Assembly: GCA_013359265.1 (NCBI GenBank)
Contig: JABWCD010000006.1
Location: forward strand, 1 to 64,000
From: Candidatus Hydrogenedentota bacterium
Lineage (GTDB): Bacteria > Hydrogenedentota > Hydrogenedentia > Hydrogenedentales > SLHB01
Direction of reading: 5' to 3'
DNA length: 64,000 bases
The translations under genes and the position numbers were made by a program. Under the pieces are notes generated by a model. The model did no database searches, was not told where the DNA came from, and saw nothing but the letters and a program-made list of their open reading frames with translations. This document shows positions 34,906-45,670 of the stretch, piece by piece (positions within the stretch are counted from its first letter, which is position 1; every line of letters begins with the position of its first letter).

Positions 34906-35315
34906 TTCTTGATACGTTTCGTCTTGAATCCGTAATCGTCGCCCATGTGGAAATATAGGTGACCGCGCAGGCTGAATCCCTCAAGCACCGCCCATCTTCG
35001 TCCGCTGATCTCGTCGCCTTCGTCGAACCCATCCCATGTGAATTCAATTGACGGCTTGCCATCTCTTTCAGTCTCTCGAACGTCCATAGTTGCTTCCAAA
35101 GCCCCGAATTGGAAGCGACCCGTTTGGTCCGGGCCAATCTCAATAAAGGGCTCTGTAACCAGACACAAGTAATCGTCGTCGAATCCGTCCAGTTCGGTGA
35201 TTCTGAAGCGTCCCGCGCAGCCGCGGGTCCTACTTGGTGGGCTTGTCGATTTGTTCCGGCGTAACGCGCCTTTCTTCGAATATGATGCTTGGTCGCGTTT
35301 CACAGCTCGTCCCAT
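34902..35315 (-). CDS. Conserved uncharacterised protein
   Basis: The start at 35315 (MGRAVKRDQASY) overlaps the end of the upstream gene by 16 bp; the open frame goes on to 35399 inside that gene. The 137-residue protein has a Lys/Arg-rich N-terminus followed by a compact acidic domain: GRFRITELDGFDDDYLCL, FQFGALEATMDVRETERDGK, IEFTWDGFDEGDEISGRRWA and LRGHLYFHMGDDYGFKTKR. This arrangement is familiar from small hypothetical proteins in many bacteria, without assigned function. Coupling to the helical-repeat gene upstream suggests that the two act together. Confidence 0.7.
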   Translation of the reverse strand: MGRAVKRDQASYSKKGALRRNKSTSPPSRTRGCAGRFRITELDGFDDDYLCLVTEPFIEIGPDQTGRFQFGALEATMDVRETERDGKPSIEFTWDGFDEGDEISGRRWAVLEGFSLRGHLYFHMGDDYGFKTKRIKK

Positions 35316-36556
35316 CCGGGTACGACCTTGGCGAACTCTTGTTGAAACGCGGGACGCCGGATGTTGTCCAGCTTGATTCTTCTTGCAAAGGATTCCCATT
35401 CCTGCGGTCTATGCAGCACACCTACCCAAACCCGCCGCGCACGCTTTGCCGTTTGTGCGTAGTGGGCGTAGTGATCTCGCGTGGCGTTGTGGTTCAGATT
35501 CGCAAGTCCCGTTAGGTAGAAGGCCAGGACCTTTTCGGGGAATGCGGCCTCAAGTTGGGCTGCCATGTTCAAAATAGTTTCAGGCCCGTAGCCCTTGGGT
35601 ACGGGATACTTCGCTTTGGCGAGCACATCGCTTGCCGTCCGTAGGTCCTTTCGATGAATATAAATCTGCATCTGCGTGTCGCACCACGCCTTCGCAACCG
35701 TGTCGAGCATGCGCGGTTCGTATGCTTGCCATTCCGCGCGGGAGCACAGGTGTTCAAACTTTTTGTAAGAGTCCAGAGAAAGCAAATCGGTGGCTTGGGC
35801 GAACTCCAGCTCGAGATAGGACGCACGATCCCCGGATTCCTTGGCACGCTCAGCCAGAAAACCACGAAGTTCATCCATCCGGCCCTTCGCCTTTTCGATC
35901 CCTTCCCGCGCAACTGCCAGCGCCTGGTCCGTTTCTCCCGATTCCCAATAGAACGTCGCGAGATCGTGGTAATCGGCGCCGTATTCCATGCGGCGTTCGC
36001 GCAATTCGAGATACTTTTGATGGTCGCCAATCTTTCGATAGATGCGCCGTGCGTGGTCACAGGGCCAATCTTGACCGGTAGCTTCCAAGCGGGCCGCCAA
36101 ATCCCGCCAATCGTCGCTGTCTTTGCACAGCGAGTAAGCCAAATCGTAGAGCATGTCTTCCAAACCTGAATTCCGGCTTCGGATGTACGGCGTTACCTCG
36201 TCCAAAAGGAATTTCCGCGTTTCAACCGGAACAACAGAATAGCCAAGTTTCTTGGTAAGTTCGTAGAGCTGTTCGCCCACATGATCGACAGCGTCATAAT
36301 CTCTCCCGCCATATTGGTCCAATTCGTCCAACTCGGGCTGCAATTCGTCCCACATGGCGCAGACTATTTCAGCGTCGGTATCCGTGAGCGGCGCTGCTTT
36401 GATCCGGACTTCCTTTCGTAGGAATTCAAGGCAGGCCCGTCGAAGGTCCGGCTTTGTGGCCAAGCTGCGCGTCAACTTTCGGAGTGTTTCCGCATCGGCA
36501 GCACCGAGCAGCCGTTCGAGGGCGTCGGTCTTTGCCTGCTTCGGTTTCTTTCCCAA
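35300..36556 (-). CDS. Helical-repeat protein resembling SWIM-associated/DUF6880 proteins
   Basis: Translation starts at a TTG at 36556 with GGAGGAGAAG upstream; there is no ATG nearby in frame. The 418-residue protein is almost wholly alpha-helical, with TPR-like units such as DWPCDHARRIYRKIGDHQKY, YGADYHDLATFYWESGETDQ and ALAVAREGIEKAKGRMDELR. These phrases resemble the C-terminal region of SWIM zinc-finger proteins and DUF6880. The CxCxnCxH SWIM motif itself is absent. It is coupled by overlap to the small conserved gene downstream. The pair faces the TOTE-type gene across a terminator hairpin. No function is known. Confidence 0.7.
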   Translation of the reverse strand: MGKKPKQAKTDALERLLGAADAETLRKLTRSLATKPDLRRACLEFLRKEVRIKAAPLTDTDAEIVCAMWDELQPELDELDQYGGRDYDAVDHVGEQLYELTKKLGYSVVPVETRKFLLDEVTPYIRSRNSGLEDMLYDLAYSLCKDSDDWRDLAARLEATGQDWPCDHARRIYRKIGDHQKYLELRERRMEYGADYHDLATFYWESGETDQALAVAREGIEKAKGRMDELRGFLAERAKESGDRASYLELEFAQATDLLSLDSYKKFEHLCSRAEWQAYEPRMLDTVAKAWCDTQMQIYIHRKDLRTASDVLAKAKYPVPKGYGPETILNMAAQLEAAFPEKVLAFYLTGLANLNHNATRDHYAHYAQTAKRARRVWVGVLHRPQEWESFARRIKLDNIRRPAFQQEFAKVVPGWDEL

Positions 36557-36738
36557 CCTTTACTTCTCCTCCGCAACGAATCGGCGAACCATCTCGATTT
36601 GACTCGAATCGCGGGCCGAATATCAATCAAAGATTCGGGACTGAAAGACGCCGTCACTATCCGCCGCCATAGGCATAGCGTAGAAGAAAGAATGGACCCA
36701 AGCACACGTCACACATCAACCAAGGAATAAGAAAAAAG

Positions 36739-36772
36739 GGAGGTCCCCGAACCAGTTAGGCCGAGGACCTCC
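36739..36772 (+). repeat. Hairpin preceding HTH copy 2
   Basis: An 8-bp perfect stem (36739-36746 with 36765-36772) is preceded by AAAAAA and lies about 50 bp before HTH copy 2. Position and A-tract match the hairpins before copies 1 and 3, although the stem sequence differs. The rest of 36557-36823 holds nothing recognisable. Confidence 0.65.
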
Positions 36773-36823
36773 ATATAGCGCAACCGCGAACGGACGCGTT
36801 CGCGATGTTGTGTTCTCCGCGCG

Positions 36824-37237
36824 GTGCGAACTCAGCGAACTTTTGCTCACGGATGGCATGTGTCCCCGGTTTATCGCAACTCATTAGATCGCAATGCTAT
36901 ATACACGACGATCCAACGGGATGAGCCGGGTAAGGCCGAACCGATTAATCCAATAGCGCTCGCCTTGTCCTTTCGAAGTATGCTCGACCAAGGAGTGGTC
37001 GACAATCAGTCGCAGCTTGCGAAGCAAGTAGGTTTGACGCCGTCTCGAGTCACTCAATTGCTGAATCTGCTCAAGCTTCCGCCTGATATTGTCCAAGAAC
37101 TGGGTTCCGCCCGGGAGCATGTTGAGGTCACTTTCTTCACTGAGAGGCGCCTTCGACGTCTCACCAGACTCTCCTCTCCAAGGGCACAGGGCAGAATGTT
37201 TCAGGAGTTGAAGAAGGAACTGAAAGCACTTCAATAG
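36824..37237 (+). CDS. ParB/KorB-type HTH protein, copy 2 of 3
   Basis: This 137-residue protein starts with a GTG at 36824; no good ribosome-binding site is visible, and the start is placed by alignment with copy 3. The N-terminal 30 residues (RTQRTFAHGWHVSPVYRNSL) are a conserved block of unknown role. Residues 41-55 (INPIALALSFRSML) and the helix-turn-helix at 62-84 (SQLAKQVGLTPSRVTQLLNL) have the form of the ParB/KorB DNA-binding domain, in which a short amphipathic helix precedes the HTH. A basic segment follows (FFTERRLRRLTRL). About two thirds of the first 110 residues are identical to copy 3. It opens the metal-efflux segment and may act in plasmid-like partition, element maintenance or regulation. 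Confidence 0.75.
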   Translation: MRTQRTFAHGWHVSPVYRNSLDRNAIYTTIQRDEPGKAEPINPIALALSFRSMLDQGVVDNQSQLAKQVGLTPSRVTQLLNLLKLPPDIVQELGSAREHVEVTFFTERRLRRLTRLSSPRAQGRMFQELKKELKALQ

Positions 37238-37602
37238 CAGCGTGCCCGATCGCTTGAATAAAACAGAGAATGGGAGTTGGAGAATGGAGCGTATTCCTTC
37301 GTATGAGTCAGGCTAATAGGTCAAGTAGCAGCAGGTTCGAAAAGTGAGTCGAATATTCAATCCAATGATGGAATATGCGACAAGTGTTGAATTGTTCTGT
37401 TTGCTGGTTGGACTGTTAGCTATTGTGTGATCAGGCGGAGAGATTGTCTGCTTTCGGAACTTAAGAAGCCTCCTAATGAATGGTGGCCGAACACTCCGTA
37501 GCCCTGATTGGACGCCTGCTGGTAGGCGATCAATAGCCGCGTCATTCGATAATTTGAACGCACAGAGGGCTTTTACGCCCCCGGATATACCGAGCGTGTT
37601 TA
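37238..37602. other. Intergenic stretch before the metal operon
   Basis: I see no supported gene here. A long minus-strand frame across 37313-37816 overlaps the start of the exported metal-operon protein and has no recognisable motifs. The sequence is more AT-rich than the chromosome on the left. Confidence 0.5.
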
Positions 37603-37631
37603 TTGACATTTGGGATTTCGATTGATACCCT
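37603..37631 (+). promoter_or_regulatory. Candidate promoter of the metal efflux operon
   Basis: TTGACA at 37603-37608 and a weak TACCCT at 37626-37631 are 17 bp apart. They lie 23 bp before the first gene of the operon. A consensus -35 with a poor -10 is compatible with a regulator-dependent promoter, but no operator dyad was seen in the spacer. Confidence 0.4.
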
Positions 37632-37653
37632 TCTGCCGGATGAGGCTGTCCAC

Positions 37654-38094
37654 ATGATCGCAAAGAGATTGTTTGTTTCCCTTGTTGGAACGATTTTTGT
37701 CCTACAACTCGTGGCAGGTGTGCCCGGCCACGATCTCCGTGTTTTGTGTGTAGGGCAGGATGGCCACAGGGAAATAGAAGCCGCTCAGCGAGGCCGTTGT
37801 TTCGACAATCTCGCACAGTCAGCGTCGCGTACAGAGCCAGACCATCAAACGAATGTGACGCAGGACAATTCGCACTGTGGCCCTTGCACAGATATGCCGC
37901 TCATATCTACACATGCGAATAATCTTGCACTTTCTTCACGGCTTTTTGCGCCGAATCCAGTCCAGAAGTCCTACTGTACGGAGTTATCATTGACGAGTCT
38001 GGCGGCCGTGCTTTGTACTCGCCAACCTTTTAACCGCAATAATCCCACCCATTTGTCACCCACTCCTCTTCGTACGGTCGTACTACTCATTTGA
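37654..38094 (+). CDS. Exported Cys-containing protein of metal efflux operon
   Basis: The likely start is the ATG at 37654 (MIAKRLFVSLVGTIFVLQLV), giving a signal peptide and a 146-residue product; the same frame is open from 37603. The mature part has LRVLCVGQDGHREIE, RGRCFDN, HCGPCTDMPL and a C-terminus SPTPLRTVVLLI. This order of Cys and His residues occurs in small hypothetical proteins that precede CzcCBA/CusCBA operons in Gram-negative bacteria. A periplasmic metal-binding role is therefore plausible but unproven. It is the first gene of the efflux segment. Confidence 0.65.
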   Translation: MIAKRLFVSLVGTIFVLQLVAGVPGHDLRVLCVGQDGHREIEAAQRGRCFDNLAQSASRTEPDHQTNVTQDNSHCGPCTDMPLISTHANNLALSSRLFAPNPVQKSYCTELSLTSLAAVLCTRQPFNRNNPTHLSPTPLRTVVLLI

Positions 38095-38200
38095 TCCGCC
38101 TACCTTCTGTGTTCGGTTCGGATCATCGCTTCTCGGCTACTTGGTAGTTGGTCTTCTCATCAATTGTTGGGTAGGCCCACTTCCACGCTCTATCCTCTGA

Positions 38201-38216
38201 CTGCACGGGCGTGCAG
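38201..38216. promoter_or_regulatory. 16-bp palindrome upstream of lipoprotein gene
   Basis: CTGCACG (38201-38207), GG, then CGTGCAG (38210-38216) is a perfect 7-bp inverted repeat in the 280-bp gap between the exported protein and the lipoprotein gene. It could be an operator; no regulator gene is adjacent. The rest of that gap shows no gene. Confidence 0.35.
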
Positions 38217-38374
38217 TGACCGGGATTCAGTCGAGCACAGCATCGACAAGATGGTCCCGTAACCCCTCAACCAGCGCCACGCTAACCGTACGCCCTCGTG
38301 AAAGTACCGCAACAACTCGAATGCTTTTTGCCATTCGTGTGGAGTTCACTGAGAAAGGAAAGGGTCACCCAGCC

Positions 38375-38608
38375 GTGAAAAACCGAGTAATCCAACAGCT
38401 ACTATTCACAGCCATCTTGGTATGTACAACATTCGCTCTTTCCGGATGCAAAACATATGGAGCCAACCACACGAAGGACTTGACATCAGACCCCCAAGGG
38501 GAAACGTCTCCACGTCCCAAAACATCCGGCCAGCCGTTCAAGAAAACGCGGCACTTGGGTCATACCCACTTCGAACGCTCAGCCCCGACGACAAAGGAGA
38601 CTAAGTAA
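38375..38608 (+). CDS. Small lipoprotein of metal efflux operon
   Basis: A GTG at 38375 preceded by AGGAAAGGG is the best start; it gives a 77-residue protein with a lipobox (TTFALSGC) after the hydrophobic stretch LLFTAILVC. The mature part is basic and His-containing (KTRHLGHTHFE). The gene ends 1 bp before the czcC-like ATG, so the two are coupled. Its role is unknown; a periplasmic metal-related function is inferred from context. Confidence 0.6.
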   Translation: MKNRVIQQLLFTAILVCTTFALSGCKTYGANHTKDLTSDPQGETSPRPKTSGQPFKKTRHLGHTHFERSAPTTKETK

Positions 38609-38609
38609 T

Positions 38610-40166
38610 ATGTGGGCTTTTCGAATAGCCGTCATGTTATTCGCGACATGGCTTATTTGCTCAGTTTCGCACGCCAACAGCGCAGACTCCAGTCAGGAGC
38701 CAGAGTCTGCGGCAATTGAGAATCCTATAGGGGAATTGACGCTTGGACAGGCACTCGCGTTAACCTTAAGACAGAATCCGTCTTTGGCGGCATACTCGTG
38801 GGACATTCGCGCTGCAGAGGCGCGTGAAATACAGGCGCGCCTCAGACCGAATCCCGAGCTTTCCATTCAGGTCGAGGATTTACGGCTTCAATCCGGGCCG
38901 GGTGTGACATCCAAGCGTTTCGGACTTTCCAGTCCACTTACCAGCGAAACCCAGACCATAACAACCCCCAGTGGAGACATAGCGGTTCCTATCTTCCGGC
39001 GTGGTTTCGTGCCCGAATATGAACGGACCAGAGAAACCGGATCCGAATCCGGGTTGCGCGAAGCGGAGATTACACTAAGCCTTTCGCAGCTCATCGAACT
39101 GGGCGGAAAACGCGGGAAGCGAATTAACGTGGCAAAACGCGAACAGGCAGTCGCCGCATGGGACTACGAGGTTGCACGAGCCGATGTTCTTGCGAACGCG
39201 GCAAAGGCATTCTACGAAGTCGTAGCCACCCAAGAACGTCTACGGCTGGCGACCGCCTTGGCCGACTTAGCGCAACAGGTCCAGGATACCGTGCGTGCGC
39301 GGGTTGATGCGGGCAAAGTGTCTCCCATTGAACTCTCCAAAGTGGAAGTCGAAGCCGGTGTGGTGCGGATCGGAGTCGAGCGTACGAGACGCGAACTGGA
39401 TGCTGCAAGAATATCTCTGGTGTCTTACTGGGGTGCGACATCCGCAACGTTCACGAACGCCATCGGCCAGTTTGACGAGACACAAGCCATACCCCCGCTG
39501 GACGAACTTGGGCAACAGTTGGAAACAGTTCCCGATTTGTCGCGTTGGATGGCCGAAGTTGACCTTCGAGAAGCTGCGATAGAACTCGAACGAGCCAATG
39601 CCAAACCGGATGTGACGGTGACGCTGGGTTTTCGAAGCACGGGGCTTGGCGCACGTGACCAGCAGGCGTACGGACTCACGGGCGAGGGCAACTTTGGATA
39701 CTCGCAATCAACTGTACGGCCGCACGATTCGCGGGAGCAGTCGCTGGTGCTTGGCGCTTCGATTCCGTTACCGCTATTCCATCGCAACCAAGGGCGAATT
39801 CGTGAGGCCGAGTACATGGCGCTCAAAGCGTCCGCCCAGCGGCGTGCTACGCAAGTGCAGGTCGGCGCAACGCTAGCCGCGCGGTACAGTGTGCTCGAGG
39901 CTGCCCATATAGAAGCAAGCACCCTGAGATCGGATGTCTTGCCGAAAGCGCAAGAGGCATTCGAGGCCACCAACGAAGGCTATCTTCAGGGCAAGTTCGG
40001 GTTGCTGGACGTGCTTTTCGCGCAACGCAGCCTGTTCGACGCGCGAAGTCAGCTACTAGACGCGCAGTCTAGGTACTACCAATACCTTGCGGATGTGGAA
40101 CGTCTCACCGGTCAGGCGCTGTTTGCCATACCCGAAACGAACGAATCGCACGAGGAACAACCATGA
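38610..40166 (+). CDS. czcC: TolC-family outer membrane efflux protein (CzcC-like)
   Basis: This is the outer membrane channel of the tripartite metal exporter. The 518-residue product has a signal peptide ending near SVSHANS, then the two-fold TolC repeat pattern: LTLGQALALTLRQNPSLAAY, EARIQARLRPNPELSI, the hairpin helix LSQLIELGGKRGKRINVAKR typical of CzcC, and the second half with LPLFHRNQGRIREAEYMALK and LLDVLFAQRSLFDARSQLL. A GGAG site lies 8 bp before the ATG, and its end overlaps the adaptor gene by 4 bp. The Ile-Glu-Leu-Gly-Gly-Lys phrase favours the heavy-metal branch over general multidrug channels. Confidence 0.9.
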   Translation: MWAFRIAVMLFATWLICSVSHANSADSSQEPESAAIENPIGELTLGQALALTLRQNPSLAAYSWDIRAAEAREIQARLRPNPELSIQVEDLRLQSGPGVTSKRFGLSSPLTSETQTITTPSGDIAVPIFRRGFVPEYERTRETGSESGLREAEITLSLSQLIELGGKRGKRINVAKREQAVAAWDYEVARADVLANAAKAFYEVVATQERLRLATALADLAQQVQDTVRARVDAGKVSPIELSKVEVEAGVVRIGVERTRRELDAARISLVSYWGATSATFTNAIGQFDETQAIPPLDELGQQLETVPDLSRWMAEVDLREAAIELERANAKPDVTVTLGFRSTGLGARDQQAYGLTGEGNFGYSQSTVRPHDSREQSLVLGASIPLPLFHRNQGRIREAEYMALKASAQRRATQVQVGATLAARYSVLEAAHIEASTLRSDVLPKAQEAFEATNEGYLQGKFGLLDVLFAQRSLFDARSQLLDAQSRYYQYLADVERLTGQALFAIPETNESHEEQP

Positions 40167-41722
40167 AAGTGTTCAATGCAATTGTCGTAATCGCGATCGC
40201 CATCGCCGGACTCGGTGGGGCCTACTATTTCGTCACTGCCAACCGCGCGGAACCAGTTGGCGAAGACGAACACGGTCACGCCGGTGGTCATGAAGAGCAA
40301 GCTCAGGAAGCCGACGTTCACGGCCACGCGGAGGAGGGCGGCCATGACGAAGAGGGTGAGCGAGGCCCACACGGCGGGCGTATGTTGCACGGCGAAGGAC
40401 TCGAACTTGAAATCACGATATTCGAGACGGGCGTGCCGCCTGAGTTCCGGGTCTATCCCTATGCCGACGAAAATCCCCTGCCACCGGATGAGGTACAACT
40501 CACGATTCTTCTTCACCGCCTTGGCGGACGTACCGATAGCATCACCTTTTCTCCCGAGGACGATTTCCTCAAGAGCAATCAGGAAGTCGAGGAACCGCAT
40601 TCATTCGACGTTGAGGTCAATGCGGAGCACGCAGGAAAGCCGTTTACGTGGAGTTATGAGAGCTATGAAGGCCGTGTTGAGATAAGCGAAGAAGCGGCTA
40701 GGGAGGGTGGAATCGAGACCCAACCAGCCGGGCCGGGCACCATTCGCGACGTTGTGGCATTACCGGGTGAAATCCAACTCAATCCCAATCGAATTGTACA
40801 CGTCGTACCGCGCCTCCCCGGCTTAGTGCGCGAAGTCCACAAGAACCTCGGCGACACTGTGAAAAAGGGAGACCTTCTGGCCGTTATAGACAGCCGTGAA
40901 CTGGCCGATGCCAAGAGTGCATTCCTCGCGGACCTGGAGCGGCGAGAACTCGCTCGTGTTCGCTCTAGTCGAGAGAAGGACCTCTTCGACAAGAAGATTT
41001 CTTCGGAAGAGGAATTCCTGACTGCCAGACAGGCACTCGCCGAGTTGGACGTAAGCGTGCGATCGGCGGAACAGAAACTACGCTCTCTTGGACTATCGCC
41101 GGAACAGGTTGCAGACATCCGCGGTGGTAAAGACAAGACGCTGACGGACTATCCGATTCATTCTTCAATCGATGGCACCATCATCGAAAAGCACATGAGC
41201 ATTGGCGAAGCCGTGGCCGATAACGCGGACGCGTTTGTCATTGCCGATCTAAGCAGTCTCTGGGCCGAAGTCGTGGTGTATGCCGCCGACCTCAAGCGCA
41301 TCCGAGAGAACCAGCCCGTTACCGTACATTCTCAAGACTTGGGAATCGAAGCACAAGGCGTGATTGCCTTCGTAGGTGCGTTGGTCGGCGAACAAACGCG
41401 CACCGCCAAGGCGATAGTTGACTTACCAAATCCGGAAGGACTGTGGCGCCCAGGGCTCTTTGTGACAGTCACCGTTGCAGGTGAAGAGTCGTCTGTGCCG
41501 GTTGCCGTGCCGGTGGACGCGATTCAAACATTTCGCGACTGGTCAGTCGCGTTCGTCTCAGTAGGCAATACCTACGAAGCGCGTCCTGTCGAGCAGGGCC
41601 GTAGCGACGGATCACTCGTCGAGATTGTAAGCGGGTTAAGTCCTGGCGAGCTATTTGTCAGCAAGAACAGCTATCTGATCAAGGCAGACATCGAAAAAGC
41701 CGGCGCCGCGCACGACCACTGA
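40163..41722 (+). CDS. czcB: RND efflux periplasmic adaptor (CzcB-like)
   Basis: The adaptor bridges the inner membrane pump and the outer channel. The 519-residue protein has an N-terminal membrane anchor (AIVVIAIAIAGLGGAYYFV) and then an exceptionally His/Glu/Asp-rich segment at about 35-75 (HGHAGGHEEQ..., GHDEEGERGPHGG), which may bind divalent cations. The lipoyl-like half motifs are GEIQLNPNRIVHVVPRLPG and VKKGDLLAVIDSRELA, with an alpha-hairpin of about 80 residues between. The C-terminal beta-barrel and membrane-proximal parts include LWRPGLFVTVTV. It overlaps the CzcC-like gene by 4 bp and precedes the PII-like gene. Confidence 0.9.
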   Translation: MKVFNAIVVIAIAIAGLGGAYYFVTANRAEPVGEDEHGHAGGHEEQAQEADVHGHAEEGGHDEEGERGPHGGRMLHGEGLELEITIFETGVPPEFRVYPYADENPLPPDEVQLTILLHRLGGRTDSITFSPEDDFLKSNQEVEEPHSFDVEVNAEHAGKPFTWSYESYEGRVEISEEAAREGGIETQPAGPGTIRDVVALPGEIQLNPNRIVHVVPRLPGLVREVHKNLGDTVKKGDLLAVIDSRELADAKSAFLADLERRELARVRSSREKDLFDKKISSEEEFLTARQALAELDVSVRSAEQKLRSLGLSPEQVADIRGGKDKTLTDYPIHSSIDGTIIEKHMSIGEAVADNADAFVIADLSSLWAEVVVYAADLKRIRENQPVTVHSQDLGIEAQGVIAFVGALVGEQTRTAKAIVDLPNPEGLWRPGLFVTVTVAGEESSVPVAVPVDAIQTFRDWSVAFVSVGNTYEARPVEQGRSDGSLVEIVSGLSPGELFVSKNSYLIKADIEKAGAAHDH

Positions 41723-41733
41723 GGAGAATGTCC

Positions 41734-42075
41734 ATGAAAGAAATTCGAGCCATAGTCCGCACCGACGCGGTACACCGCATCTTGAGCGCATTGCACGATT
41801 GTGAGCATTTTCCCGGCGTCACTCTCTCTCCGTGTGAAGGACAGAGCCGCGGTCGCGGACCGGGCGGAAAATATGTTGCGACCGAAGACAGCCTCGATTT
41901 CCGCGCCATGCGCCTCTTGATGGTCTTTTGTGCGGACAGCACTTGCGACCAAATCGTCGCAGTCATCCAGAAAGCGGCCCATACCGGCAATGCCGCGGAC
42001 GGCCTGATAGTCGTAACCGACGCCGAGCGTATTGTCAGGATTCGGTCCGGTGAGGAACAAATCGACGCGGTATAA
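41734..42075 (+). CDS. PII-family-like protein in metal efflux operon
   Basis: The start at 41734 has GGAGAA upstream (an ATG at 41728 would be too close to it). The 113-residue protein follows the PII/GlnB fold order: KEIRAIVRTDAVHRILSALH, CEGQSRGRGPG at the place of the T-loop, AMRLLMVFCADSTCDQIVAV and TGNAADGLIVVTDAERIVRI at the C-terminal strand. The uridylylated Tyr of classic GlnB is not evident, and the T-loop region contains two Cys-flanked phrases (HDCEHFP, SPCEGQS). Such PII-like proteins recur inside heavy-metal RND operons and may sense metal or nucleotide; that role is inferred. Confidence 0.8.
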   Translation: MKEIRAIVRTDAVHRILSALHDCEHFPGVTLSPCEGQSRGRGPGGKYVATEDSLDFRAMRLLMVFCADSTCDQIVAVIQKAAHTGNAADGLIVVTDAERIVRIRSGEEQIDAV

Positions 42076-42101
42076 GCCCACATAAACGCGGCAACAACTG
42101 A

Positions 42102-45585
<3,484 letters not shown>

Positions 45586-45670
45586 ACGCAAACGTGAGTT
45601 CCAAGGTCTATGTACTATCCCTCGTGTACTTGTCGCGCCCAGGAGCTGAGCAAAACACGTTAGGAGAAAT

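Noticed and set aside
37313-37816. 167-codon minus-strand frame
   Set aside because: It has no motif and no ribosome-binding site, and overlaps the promoter and start of the exported metal-operon protein.
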